Positions 1 to 7,980 of a DNA stretch of 36,267 nt are shown piece by piece (position 1 is the stretch's first letter; the number at the start of each line of letters is the position of its first letter). The notes under the pieces were generated by a model that saw only the letters and a program-made list of their open reading frames with translations, had not been told where the DNA came from and made no database searches. The translations under genes and the position numbers were made by a program. The stretch comes from a virus, in the IMG/VR virus record IMGVR_UViG_3300036985_000672, positions 1 through 36,267 of that record; one strand, given 5' to 3'.

Positions 1-17
1 CCTTGAGTATCGCTCAT
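1..17 (-). CDS. Scaffold gene, first codons only (duplicate end)
   Basis: The ATG complement at 15-17 is the start codon of the scaffold protein, complete at 35061-36038. Only the first five codons and part of the sixth lie here because the window ends. It is a duplicate produced by the terminal overlap and not a separate gene. Confidence 0.85.
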
Positions 18-31
18 CTTTTCTTTCCTAA

Positions 32-37
32 ATTATA
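32..37 (-). promoter_or_regulatory. Possible -10 box upstream of scaffold/capsid genes
   Basis: The minus strand reads TATAAT here, 14 bases before the start codon of the scaffold gene and inside the only gap between the 76-residue gene and scaffold. No good -35 hexamer sits 16-18 bases upstream, so an activator or extended contacts would be needed. The same box is at 36053-36058. An AGGAAAG ribosome-binding site follows. A short CCCG-AAA-CGGG hairpin at 48-58 lies just upstream. Weak evidence. Confidence 0.25.
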
Positions 38-58
38 TCGGGAACCGCCCGAAACGGG

Positions 59-289
59 TTACAAAATCTTTAACCGCTTCTCCTCAATTAGCTTGTCTGA
101 CGCTAACCCTTCGAGATACGTTTCAATTGACTCTATTGCCCTCAACTGACGATAAGCAGACTCCCTAACCTCTACCTGACCATAATCGCTAGTTGCGAAC
201 TTGGCAATCTCTTGCGACCGGAGTTCTTCCATCATTTGCTGAAAGTTCTCGTCTTTCAGGAGTATCTCAGCCCAATATGCTTTACTCAT
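59..289 (-). CDS. Small hypothetical virion-module protein (76 aa)
   Basis: Unrecognised 76-residue, charged, mostly helical protein with no membrane segment. It lies between the ParB-like protein gene (291-968, ATGA-type junction at 287-293) and the scaffold gene, so it is cotranslated with head genes. A truncated second copy occupies 36080-36267 because of the terminal overlap. The two copies differ only at synonymous positions, which is evidence that the reading frame is translated and conserved. It may be a head-assembly accessory, but I cannot assign a function. Confidence 0.75.
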   Translation of the reverse strand: MSKAYWAEILLKDENFQQMMEELRSQEIAKFATSDYGQVEVRESAYRQLRAIESIETYLEGLASDKLIEEKRLKIL

Positions 290-290
290 C

Positions 291-968
291 TCAGTCCAAA
301 TCCCTCACAACAACAGCCGGGATATTCTTTACCCCTAACATATTCAAAGCACCAAGCCTATGACCACCCTCTAAAACGTATGCGCCTTCTTTATCAACAG
401 CGACAATCAAGGGATCAATATACTTGTTTTCTTTAATTTGTTTTGCAAGTTCACTAACTCTTTTTAAGTCATCTGCCGATCTAAATAAATCTTTTGGCTT
501 GCTTGCAGGAAATGCGCTCATTGGAACTGATCTAATGCCCTTGTCTATTTCATACTTATCAAACGTAGATGCTATAGACCCCATGTTTTTGATTTTCTCT
601 CCAACTCTCAGTCCATCAACAACTTCAGTTGCTTTAGGGTAATTCAAAAACCAAGGAGTCATTTTTTCTAATGTATTTGCTGGATTATTTAATGGTTTTG
701 TTGATCCCGCAAAGCCCATCGCTAGGTCTTGATTCACCCTATCCACATACGCCTTAGCAGAAGCCTGTTCAGGAGTCACCAGAAGCCCTCTCATCTCGTT
801 TAACTTAGCCTGAGTAGCCAAGTCACCAGCCTGATTAAACGCCCTAGCCTGATCGTTTAGAGAAGCCATGTACTCTCTAGGATCACTTACCAATAGACCA
901 ACATTAGCCTTAGCACTCTGCTTGGCTCGGTCAATCATTCCAACGATGTCAGATAGTAAACCAGCCAT
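291..968 (-). CDS. Virion-associated protein with C-terminal ParB/sulfiredoxin-like domain
   Basis: 225 residues. The C-terminal third (about 165-225) resembles the ParB N-terminal/sulfiredoxin fold: a stretch placing a site in the cell (IDPLIVAVD), then the signature LEGGHRLGALNMLG, then a hydrophobic strand. The N-terminal part is helical with no ParB HTH, so a segregation role is unlikely. The start overlaps the stop of the 968-1327 gene by one base (TAATG). Lying between portal and scaffold, it could be an injected protein of the polyvalent type, where nuclease- or ATPase-like ParB domains ride on virion proteins. The ParB-like call is good; ejection is inference. Confidence 0.7.
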   Translation of the reverse strand: MAGLLSDIVGMIDRAKQSAKANVGLLVSDPREYMASLNDQARAFNQAGDLATQAKLNEMRGLLVTPEQASAKAYVDRVNQDLAMGFAGSTKPLNNPANTLEKMTPWFLNYPKATEVVDGLRVGEKIKNMGSIASTFDKYEIDKGIRSVPMSAFPASKPKDLFRSADDLKRVSELAKQIKENKYIDPLIVAVDKEGAYVLEGGHRLGALNMLGVKNIPAVVVRDLD

Positions 969-1327
969 TATCTGCTCTCCAGTAATCCAACAGGCATACG
1001 CAGTTCAGTCGGTTCCGCAAATGGACTCTGACCGCTAGCCTGACGAGACTGAGCAAACATCATCGCCTTGTTGTAAATGTCCTCAGTAGGCTGACCACCT
1101 TGTAGCAAGTAATTAACTTCCTGCTGCGTTAAGGTAGGAACTAGCAACGGGAAACTCATACCCTGATCGTTAGTAGCCGAGATTTCAGTTGAGACACCTT
1201 CTGAGCTAGGCAACATACCGAAATAGCCCTTACCCTTCATCGATAACGGCTCACTAGGACTCTCAGCGTATCTAGCCCCATACGAGGCTATACCCTGCTG
1301 AATCATGTCGTGTAGAAGCCCGTTCAC
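968..1327 (-). CDS. Conserved phage head-region protein (119 aa)
   Basis: 119 residues beginning with GTG at 1327, chosen because GTGA overlaps the portal stop codon. The middle reads KGKGYFGMLPS followed by a Ser/Thr segment and PLLVPTLTQQEVNYLL, then an IYNKAMMFAQSR helix. This pattern is familiar from short-tailed phage proteins located beside the portal, but I know of no assigned function. It is translationally coupled to portal upstream and to the ParB-like protein downstream. Confidence 0.75.
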   Translation of the reverse strand: MNGLLHDMIQQGIASYGARYAESPSEPLSMKGKGYFGMLPSSEGVSTEISATNDQGMSFPLLVPTLTQQEVNYLLQGGQPTEDIYNKAMMFAQSRQASGQSPFAEPTELRMPVGLLESR

Positions 1328-3423
1328 GCTGTCAGATTCCCTAGCTCTTTGATCGCCTTCAGGACAATATCAGCCTGTTTAGCTCTCGTATCCTCATCAG
1401 CCAAGTCCATCGCTAAGATAGCCTGTAGCTGTTTAACCGCTAACTCAGCCTCACGAATCTTCATGTCAGCCTCTTGCTGTTGGGCTTTCATACTCATTTC
1501 TATGCCCTTACGGGCAAACTCAGCCTCTAACGACTGACGCTCTAGGTCTAGCTTCGCAGCCTCGATCTGAGTCTTAGCTTCGGTCTTTTCACGCTCTACC
1601 TGAGCCAACATCTGCGCTACTTCAGCCTGTTGATCTGGTGCTGGTGGCTGTGGCTGAGATAACTGCTCGTTCAACTCTGGAGAAATCTCGTTAAGGAAAA
1701 CGTTAGCATCCTTGAAACCAGCCGCTTCAATCATTCGAGCCAACGTATCTCGGTACTGAGCAACGCTAACCAACGGATTACTAGGGCCAAACTGCTGGAG
1801 AATCTGCTCCTGCTTGCCCATAATCATCTGGAGCATAGCCAGTTTCTGTTCACGATCCCCTGAACCCAACCCAACGTTAATGGCTACGTCGTACTGGTTA
1901 GTCCACGATCTAGGGTCAAACGTCACAAACTTGCCACGCATACGGACAATCTTTGCCTGATCCTGATACTTGCCCAACAAGTGCAGAATCCCCTTAAACA
2001 GACTCTTAACGCCTGTCTCCGCAAAGATACGAGCAATCAACTCCAGCTTGCCAGAGTTTGACTTCATCATCGCAGCAATAGCCGTAGCGGAAACATTGTT
2101 CAGCACATCTGGATCAAGACCCTGTTGCTGGTCATTAACACCTGTACGTTTAGCCTGAACCGAATCCATGTACTCAAGCAATGGGAAAGCCTGAGCAGTC
2201 ACCGCAGGAACCTCGATAGGCGCAATAGCACCACCCGACTTCATGCGGATTACGCCACCCGGAGTAGCGTTCAAAACGTCATCAATATTGACCTGACCCT
2301 CAACTATTCCGATTCTTGCATTGTTCGTTAGATACAGGTTATCAAGCATCTGTCTCGTAACAGTAGACTTGATAAGCTGGATGTCCATAGTCCGGTCTGC
2401 CAACGACTGACCAAAGAACTTATGCGGAATCGGGATAGGACAGAGACTGTGGAACGGAACCAGGTCACATTCCTCATCGTCTAGGATTTCGTTACCAGAA
2501 TAGGTAATCTTCCGTAGCTCGGCTATACCATCGCCATTAACGTCGATCTGGATGTAGCACTCGTAGACCTCAACGACCTGCATCGTGTAGTCAAGGCTGA
2601 TGTTCTCATCCGGCTGCTCACCTTGAGAAAACCTAGCTACTCGTTCAGGAGTGTACTGAAGGTCATCATAGCTAGGCAAACCTTCCACAATGTCCTTATC
2701 GAAACCCATAGCCGTTAGCTCTGATCTCGTCATCAAACGACGGTGAGCTACGAACGGACTATCTTCAATGGTTCGTGCAGACTTGCTAATCAGGAATTCT
2801 TCCGGCGGCACGTTCTCAATCTTCACACAGCCGTACTTCTTAACCGTCTTGACCTTGACCGTGTACATAGGAATCTGAATAGGCATCCCCATCATATCCA
2901 CGCCACCATCAAGCATCTCAACCTTCTGGCTAGTTACCTCAATGCTCGGATCACTTAAGAGCAGAGCTAACTCATCTTCAGTCAGGTTCTTGTAAGTTTC
3001 CTTGTTGACATCTTCCTTAGCTTCCCAGTACGCCTTGACTACGCCGACCTTCTGCATCAGCGCATCTTTGAACCAGTTGTGCAGGATGATTAGACCGTCG
3101 TTCTCACGGTAAAAGACCCAGTTACAGTAGTCTGTAGCCTGTCGTGATGACTCCTCATCGTCTGGAGTCTGAGGCTCAAAGGAGACAATATCCTCAGTAG
3201 TCGTAAAGACTCGGATAAGTTGTGGCAATGCTCCGTCAATAGCTTCTGCTACCTCGCCAGTAACAATCTGGCTACGACCTTCTACCTCGTTGCCATAGGG
3301 ATAACGCAGGTAATACTCTAGTGCCTTAGCACGTTGGTCGGTAGTCTCGGTATCGACATAGCCAATCGCATTGTCGATTTCATTCTCAAGAATACTCTTG
3401 ATCTGCCCTTCGTCCATCTTCAT
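1324..3423 (-). CDS. Portal protein (P22-like)
   Basis: 699 residues, the size expected for P22-type portals. The portal dodecamer forms the vertex through which DNA is packaged and ejected and to which the tail is attached. Family features visible are the N-terminal helical segment with YYLRYPYGNEVEGRSQIVT, the central HSLCPIPIPHKFFGQSLAD stretch, the NNARIGIVEGQVNIDD and VNDQQQGLDPDVLN segments typical of the stem region, and a long Gln/Glu/Ala-rich coiled coil near 595-690. AGGGG precedes the ATG. It lies 23 bases downstream of terL, the usual TerL-portal order. Confidence 0.93.
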   Translation of the reverse strand: MKMDEGQIKSILENEIDNAIGYVDTETTDQRAKALEYYLRYPYGNEVEGRSQIVTGEVAEAIDGALPQLIRVFTTTEDIVSFEPQTPDDEESSRQATDYCNWVFYRENDGLIILHNWFKDALMQKVGVVKAYWEAKEDVNKETYKNLTEDELALLLSDPSIEVTSQKVEMLDGGVDMMGMPIQIPMYTVKVKTVKKYGCVKIENVPPEEFLISKSARTIEDSPFVAHRRLMTRSELTAMGFDKDIVEGLPSYDDLQYTPERVARFSQGEQPDENISLDYTMQVVEVYECYIQIDVNGDGIAELRKITYSGNEILDDEECDLVPFHSLCPIPIPHKFFGQSLADRTMDIQLIKSTVTRQMLDNLYLTNNARIGIVEGQVNIDDVLNATPGGVIRMKSGGAIAPIEVPAVTAQAFPLLEYMDSVQAKRTGVNDQQQGLDPDVLNNVSATAIAAMMKSNSGKLELIARIFAETGVKSLFKGILHLLGKYQDQAKIVRMRGKFVTFDPRSWTNQYDVAINVGLGSGDREQKLAMLQMIMGKQEQILQQFGPSNPLVSVAQYRDTLARMIEAAGFKDANVFLNEISPELNEQLSQPQPPAPDQQAEVAQMLAQVEREKTEAKTQIEAAKLDLERQSLEAEFARKGIEMSMKAQQQEADMKIREAELAVKQLQAILAMDLADEDTRAKQADIVLKAIKELGNLTA

Positions 3424-3446
3424 AGCAAACCCCTAAGTTTTGCTCA

Positions 3447-4703
3447 TTATACAATCCATTTAGTCGAAATTGGCAATGTTGTCTGCCATGAAGTATCTGT
3501 CTCGTCAAGACCAATCGCTAGGTATCTGAAAGCGTCTGAGTAATGGCTAGACCAGTCATGCAAAGGCTTCTCGTAGAATATCTGTCTACGCTCATCATGC
3601 TCTCGACGGTAGTTCCGTAGCGCATCTAGTCCGTTCTTTGTTCTCGGGTTGAACCAGCATCTAGGCAACATACGTCGCACAGCCTGTATCCCGTCGGCAA
3701 CGCTAAGTCTCGGAGCGACTGTGATGCTAAGTCCAGCTTCCTCCAGCACTTCCTTACGGCTCTTTCCGGTTCCGAGTTCTCTAACCTGTACGTCATGGGG
3801 CAGGATTTGGTCAAACTTCCCATAGTCGTTATCCTTCAACCATCCGACATACCAGTCCAGTCCAACCCCGTGATTCTCTACGCAGTCGATAAGTCGGACT
3901 TCCTTCCCTGCCAACTGAGCAACCCATATTGCAGTCGAATCGCCCATTCCCAAATCCCAAGCAGCGAAGCTACGGCACAGACCGTCAGTAGGAAAGTCGC
4001 TAACACGACCATTGCTCTCAAGATCGTTAATGAGCTTGCCATAGTAAGACCCCTCAACCGCTGCGTTAAAGGAACACTCGAACTCCTGGTTATACCTGTC
4101 CTCACCCATCTCTCGATAGGCAGCCTTTAGCTCTGAGTCAGGTAGAACTCCAGTCTGGCTAGCCTTGAACTCCAGGAACTTCCAGCCTTCCTCAGACTTG
4201 GCTCTGTCCGCTAGTTCAGCGAAATGGTTATTGCCTTTAGGAGTACCAATGAAGCAAGCCCACCCAAGCCTATCGGCAAGAGCAGGTCTGACGATCTCGT
4301 TCCATATTCTCGGATTCTGATCGCCAACTTCGTCGATAACCACGCCATCGAAATACTGACCACGCAAGCTGTCAGGATTGTCAGACCCGTAAAGACTAAC
4401 CCTACGCCCAAAGAAATCAGCACGAAGCTCAGAAACATTGTAGGTAGCTCCTAGTGGTCTGGTGTACTTCTGAAGGTAATCCCACGCTACTCGTTTGGCT
4501 TGTCCGTAGGTAGGCGCAATGTAGGCAAATCGTGGGTCTGGCTTGTCGCACTCGATAGCGGACTTGATAAGGTGATTGATTGCGGAGACTGTTTTACCAA
4601 ATCTCCGGTGAGCCACTACGACTGTGAATCTATGCGCCTCAATAGCCTCATGGATTTCTAGCTGAAGCGTTCTCGGCTCGTAGTCAATGACGATCTCTGT
4701 CAT
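3447..4703 (-). CDS. terL: Terminase large subunit (TerL)
   Basis: 418-residue packaging motor. The N-terminal ATPase shows an adenine-binding Gln region near 15, Walker A AHRRFGKT (31-38), Walker B VVIDEVGD (121-128, catalytic Glu) and coupling motif GTPKG (153-157). The C-terminal RNase H-like nuclease shows motif I FAAWDLGMGDST (Asp250), LPHD (301-304) and SHYSDAFRY (Asp390). I start at ATG 4703, where ATGA overlaps the stop of the 29-residue upstream gene; a GTG at 4733 in the same frame lies inside that gene. It pulls DNA into the prohead through the portal and cuts the concatemer. Confidence 0.95.
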   Translation of the reverse strand: MTEIVIDYEPRTLQLEIHEAIEAHRFTVVVAHRRFGKTVSAINHLIKSAIECDKPDPRFAYIAPTYGQAKRVAWDYLQKYTRPLGATYNVSELRADFFGRRVSLYGSDNPDSLRGQYFDGVVIDEVGDQNPRIWNEIVRPALADRLGWACFIGTPKGNNHFAELADRAKSEEGWKFLEFKASQTGVLPDSELKAAYREMGEDRYNQEFECSFNAAVEGSYYGKLINDLESNGRVSDFPTDGLCRSFAAWDLGMGDSTAIWVAQLAGKEVRLIDCVENHGVGLDWYVGWLKDNDYGKFDQILPHDVQVRELGTGKSRKEVLEEAGLSITVAPRLSVADGIQAVRRMLPRCWFNPRTKNGLDALRNYRREHDERRQIFYEKPLHDWSSHYSDAFRYLAIGLDETDTSWQTTLPISTKWIV

Positions 4704-4789
4704 GCAGTCTTTTGATACCCGCAGTTCAGACACTTGCTATTGACCAGAAATGCGCTGCACATAGGGCAGTTAGTCGGCTTGTAACTCAT
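4700..4789 (-). CDS. 29-residue zinc-ribbon microprotein between terS and terL
   Basis: A short reading frame beginning at ATG 4789, with AGGGAAG just upstream and ATGA-type overlaps with both terS (stop at 4786-4788) and terL (start at 4703). The product has C8-x2-C11 and C20-x2-C23 (CPMC and CLNC), a minimal zinc ribbon, and little else. Overlap at both ends and intact knuckles argue for real translation. Function unknown; it could steady a terminase contact or simply act as a translational coupler. Too short for most gene finders. Confidence 0.65.
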   Translation of the reverse strand: MSYKPTNCPMCSAFLVNSKCLNCGYQKTA

Positions 4790-5112
4790 TTCTTCCCTCC
4801 CCACTTAATAACCATCTCTTGAGCTTCCCCATCCTTGCCCGTTACTTCTGTCCTAGCCAGCTTAGGTATATGGTACTCACTCATCTTCAGCATAATGTCC
4901 AATGCCTTGTAAGGATCAGGCTTCATGCCTAAGACTTCATCGCCCTCTGCGACCCTCTGTAGCCATCTGTCCATGTACTGACTATTACGGCTCAATAGCT
5001 CTGCAATAGCCTCTCTTACGACCTTAGTAGACTTGTTTACTGCTCCTTTAGGTCTACCCTTACCGAATCCATTTTCTTTTTCTTCGGCTATTTTATTTTC
5101 TTCTGTTTCCAT
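4786..5112 (-). CDS. terS: Probable terminase small subunit
   Basis: 108 residues immediately upstream of terL. It starts with a Lys/Glu-rich stretch, then GKGRPKGAVNKSTKVVREAIAEL, a basic hinge followed by a helix reminiscent of DNA-binding small terminases, and ends with a VTGKDG...VIKWGGKK beta tail that could contact the large subunit or portal. TerS proteins recognise phage DNA and start packaging. Assignment rests on position, size and this basic motif, not on a sure family match. Confidence 0.75.
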   Translation of the reverse strand: METEENKIAEEKENGFGKGRPKGAVNKSTKVVREAIAELLSRNSQYMDRWLQRVAEGDEVLGMKPDPYKALDIMLKMSEYHIPKLARTEVTGKDGEAQEMVIKWGGKK

Positions 5113-5138
5113 AATTGCAATACCTTCCGGTGTCTTGC

Positions 5139-6275
5139 TTACTTTTTTGGTAATTTCTGTAGATTAATTTTTGATAACTGCTGTGGAGAAAGCATAAACT
5201 GGCTGTCTACCTGTTGGAAAGGTATTCCCATATTTGTCAGTCTCTCATACATCTTTTTCGTTGCATCGCTTGTAATTGTGTCTGATTTCCAACCCATCTT
5301 ATTTTTCTTAGCTACGTCCAATGCCTCTAGATATAACCTTGTTGCTGTTCCCTTACCACCAACTTTTTCAGGCTTATCCATAACCTCCAGATAAGCACTC
5401 ATGTACTTAGGATCAAACTCATTAGGAGATGTTGTCAATATAATATCTGGATTCTTATTTTCTCTAAAAACAAATCTATTTGCCCGATCAACCTGCATAT
5501 CTATTTTTGGCTTTACGCTTTTGCCAGAGCCAAAATAATCATCCATGTTCTTCATGGTTTGACGCTCATACTGCTTTCTAGTTATCTCTTTATTAATAAA
5601 CTTATCCTCTAGCTCCTGACTGAACCAAGGAGCCTTGGAGCTTAGTGTCTCTTTGTTAGCAGCCTCTGGTAGTTTACCCATCAACTTATCTTCACCATGT
5701 ACCCGTTGATAAGCCATCCCTGCGTTCTCAGCCTTGCCAAACAAGTTTCTTAGAGTTTCTTTTGCTGTATCTGGCAAATTCGCTACGGCTGTTGATTGAC
5801 CTAAATACTGATTCAAATCTGATAACGCTGCACCCACCGGAACATTAGAGTAGTTGCTAGGTGACTCAATCCCGTAGGCTTTTGCCTGAGTAACAAGATT
5901 ATCTATAGCTTTTCTAGCCTTCATCTCGGCAGGATTAGCACTCGCCAAGACTTCAGGAGTTACACCTTTACCCAAACTCAAAGCCATAGGAGCAGCAAGT
6001 AAGCCAGTTTTAGCTAACGCAGCCTTAGTCGCTGTAGCTGGATTCATGGCACTCGATACCAGTTCCGTAGTCTCGCTAAGTAGACCTTCCTGTGGTGGAG
6101 GCAATAAACCCTTAGACGTTAGGTAAGCCGTTGAGCCTACTGCTTGTTCAGGCTTCATTACCCCGGTCATCGTAAACGGCAACGCAAATAGATCAACTAC
6201 CCCAGTAGCAACCTGAGGAACGCCCCTAGCAGCAGATAAGCCTAGCTTTCTTAATGTTTCCTCAATCGTTGCCAT
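5139..6275 (-). CDS. Candidate ejected virion protein with GNAT-like C-terminus
   Basis: 378 residues from ATG 6275; upstream in-frame codons lie inside the glycosyltransferase gene. Residues 1-110 are Ala/Gly/Leu-rich (RGVPQVATGVVDLFALPFTM style), as in phage internal virion proteins. The middle is helical and charged. The last about 110 residues read GGKGTATRLYLEALDVAKK and later SDATKKMYERLTNMG, which resembles GNAT acetyltransferase motif A and the following strand-helix. It fits a polyvalent protein carried in with the DNA and modifying a host target. The GNAT call is moderate; ejection is inference. Confidence 0.65.
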   Translation of the reverse strand: MATIEETLRKLGLSAARGVPQVATGVVDLFALPFTMTGVMKPEQAVGSTAYLTSKGLLPPPQEGLLSETTELVSSAMNPATATKAALAKTGLLAAPMALSLGKGVTPEVLASANPAEMKARKAIDNLVTQAKAYGIESPSNYSNVPVGAALSDLNQYLGQSTAVANLPDTAKETLRNLFGKAENAGMAYQRVHGEDKLMGKLPEAANKETLSSKAPWFSQELEDKFINKEITRKQYERQTMKNMDDYFGSGKSVKPKIDMQVDRANRFVFRENKNPDIILTTSPNEFDPKYMSAYLEVMDKPEKVGGKGTATRLYLEALDVAKKNKMGWKSDTITSDATKKMYERLTNMGIPFQQVDSQFMLSPQQLSKINLQKLPKK

Positions 6276-6975
6276 AGATAGCCTCGTACATATCCGGTCT
6301 GTGAGCCTTGATCCACTCTCTCGGCTCCTCATGGCATTTCTTGTAGTCCATCCCTACTGTCTGGCTTCCTGCGTGATGCACATAAGCCCTAGAGACGAAA
6401 TGCCTAAATCCCGCTTCTTGCAGGTCATGGCAGATTATATTATCTGAATACCAATTCGTGCTAGGAAACTTGGCTACCTTCCAAGCCTCTCTCGTTATCG
6501 TGGCAAATATCGGTGCTATGACAGCCGTTTCCTTAATCTGCCCCTCACTAGCCCAATACAATCCCTGCTGCTTATCGTCATGTACCGGGAACCTAATGTT
6601 CTGGTCTGGCAATACATAGTCGCTTCTTGCGCCCAAAAATCCCACTTTATGAGCGTTTTCCCGCAAAATCAGCCTGTCCTCGCCCAATAACTCGATTGTT
6701 TGAGGATTCAGCACTACGTCATCGTTAGCCACAATCAATGAATCGACTGCGATCCTTCCAAAAACGTCGCTGATGGCTTCATTATATGAGTCTCCAAAAT
6801 TTCGACCAGTATTGGGTCTGACGATAACATTGGGAAGGATTCGCTTGAATCTCTCTCCTCTGGCAACGTCAACACTATAAATGTAAACCGGGATGGTAGG
6901 TGCATATACCTTGATGCTCTCTAGCAATACCGAGATACCCGGATTGCTTACATGACAAATGACTATGGCTTGCAT
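6262..6975 (-). CDS. Glycosyltransferase, GT-A (family 2-like)
   Basis: 237 residues. The N-terminus IVICHVSNPGISVLLESIK plus the NTGRNFGDSYNEAI region and the LIVANDDVVLN strand (DD as the metal/nucleotide-sugar DxD-type site) mark a GT-A fold. Later SDNIICHDLQEAGFRHF and the HHAGSQT His cluster fit the acceptor side of family 2 enzymes. It transfers a sugar from a nucleotide-sugar donor; acceptor unknown. It overlaps the methyltransferase gene upstream by 13 bases and forms a cassette with it and the acetyltransferase. Confidence 0.8.
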   Translation of the reverse strand: MQAIVICHVSNPGISVLLESIKVYAPTIPVYIYSVDVARGERFKRILPNVIVRPNTGRNFGDSYNEAISDVFGRIAVDSLIVANDDVVLNPQTIELLGEDRLILRENAHKVGFLGARSDYVLPDQNIRFPVHDDKQQGLYWASEGQIKETAVIAPIFATITREAWKVAKFPSTNWYSDNIICHDLQEAGFRHFVSRAYVHHAGSQTVGMDYKKCHEEPREWIKAHRPDMYEAIYGND

Positions 6976-7490
6976 AAAACGACTTTCATACTGTCCACAG
7001 CCCTCGGAGTCCTAATTACTTCATCATCTGGTTGTCTAGTTATTAACTTCTGACCTAGTTCTGACAGGTCAAACGCTAATTCCTTGAGCTTAAATCCTTT
7101 TTCCCAACCTAGATACCAAGCCCATTCTGTGTAGTACAACCAGCTATTTTCGTTAAACGCTCGTACATGGGTCGGGTCTTGCCATGCCCCTAAACTCAAG
7201 TCATAAGGTACGCTGATATGGAACTCACCACCAGACTTCAGTAAGTCATAGCAGTTTTTCATAGCGGAAACTAAATCAGGGATATGCTCCAGGACATCGT
7301 TGGCTATGATCTTCTCGAACATCTCAGGCTGTATCGTCATCGATCCCCATCGGGTATCAATCGTAGCTCCGAAATGCACCTTAGAAATATCTCCCCACCA
7401 ATCCGGGTTAGTCCTCTGCTGAATATCGGCATTGACGCAATCCTCTCGCCAATCCTTACCAGAGCCTAAATTAAGCGTTACAGGCTGCAA
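6963..7490 (-). CDS. SAM-dependent methyltransferase (class I)
   Basis: 175 residues. LNLGSGKDW (6-14) is the SAM-binding glycine loop, VNADIQQR supplies the acidic residue after strand 2, IIANDVLEHIPD is motif post-I of the Methyltransf_11 type, and LLKSGGEFHISVPY is the following strand. The start is TTG at 7490, because GGAGGAG precedes it at proper spacing inside the acetyltransferase end and no ATG exists before the SAM loop. Lying between a glycosyltransferase and an acetyltransferase, it probably O- or N-methylates a sugar or sugar-linked group. Confidence 0.82.
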   Translation of the reverse strand: MQPVTLNLGSGKDWREDCVNADIQQRTNPDWWGDISKVHFGATIDTRWGSMTIQPEMFEKIIANDVLEHIPDLVSAMKNCYDLLKSGGEFHISVPYDLSLGAWQDPTHVRAFNENSWLYYTEWAWYLGWEKGFKLKELAFDLSELGQKLITRQPDDEVIRTPRAVDSMKVVLCKP

Positions 7491-7980
7491 TTAGCTCCTC
7501 CACCTTGTCTGAACACAGCAACGGAATTAAATCGCGTATACGCTCGTCTGGTAGCTCCCACCAAGGTTTCTTTAGGAGTCTTTCTATCTGGCTCAACGTA
7601 AACCGGAGCCTGATAACCTTAGCCGGATTCCCACCTACTATTGCGTAAGGAGGAACGTCTTTCGTTACGACGGATTTCGCAGCAACAACAGCACCATCGC
7701 CTATCGTTACCCCTGACATAATCGTGCAGCCCGATCCTAGCCAGACATCATTCCCGATGACAACATCGCCCTTAGTAGCTGGATGCCCTTCGCCATGATG
7801 CGGGAATTCTTCTTCATGGATATGCCCGAAAGGGTAAGTCGTTATCCAGTCTACCCTGTGGTTTCCACCGATAAATATCTCGACGTTATCGCCAATCGAG
7901 CAAAATGACCCGATCCTTACGTCTGCGCCCTCTCCCCAATCTCGGAGACGGATATGCTCTAAACCGTAGGTGTATCTCAC
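7471..7980 (-). CDS. Hexapeptide-repeat O-acetyltransferase (CatB/XAT type)
   Basis: About 169 residues. Left-handed beta-helix hexads are clear: VRIGSFCSIGDNVEIFIGG, then GDVVIGNDVWLGSGCTIMSGVTIGDGAVVAAKSVVTKDVPPYAIVGGNPAK. The HRVDWITTYPFG insert with its His-containing loop is typical of xenobiotic/streptogramin acetyltransferase relatives, which also include sugar O-acetyltransferases. The GTG at 7980 gives a GTGA overlap with the upstream stop; GTG 7983 is the alternative. It likely acetylates a glycan using acetyl-CoA, together with the following methyltransferase and glycosyltransferase. Confidence 0.88.
   Translation of the reverse strand: MRYTYGLEHIRLRDWGEGADVRIGSFCSIGDNVEIFIGGNHRVDWITTYPFGHIHEEEFPHHGEGHPATKGDVVIGNDVWLGSGCTIMSGVTIGDGAVVAAKSVVTKDVPPYAIVGGNPAKVIRLRFTLSQIERLLKKPWWELPDERIRDLIPLLCSDKVEELIAACNA

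Larger units (their letters stand above)
1..246. repeat. Terminal overlap, left copy (circular genome junction)
   Basis: Bases 1-246 recur at 36022-36267, in the same orientation, with two differences: T128 versus C36149 and C164 versus T36185. Both fall in third codon positions of the same small gene and are synonymous (Ser54 TCA/TCG, Arg42 AGG/AGA). The genome therefore closes into a circle of about 36,021 bp. The copies are not identical, as physical terminal repeats of one virion would be, so I read this as an overlap between reads of two closely related genomes. Confidence 0.93.

Noticed and set aside
1-246. Phage attachment site (att) or physical direct terminal repeat
   Set aside because: There is no integrase gene, and the copies differ at two silent sites, which a physical terminal repeat of one genome should not.
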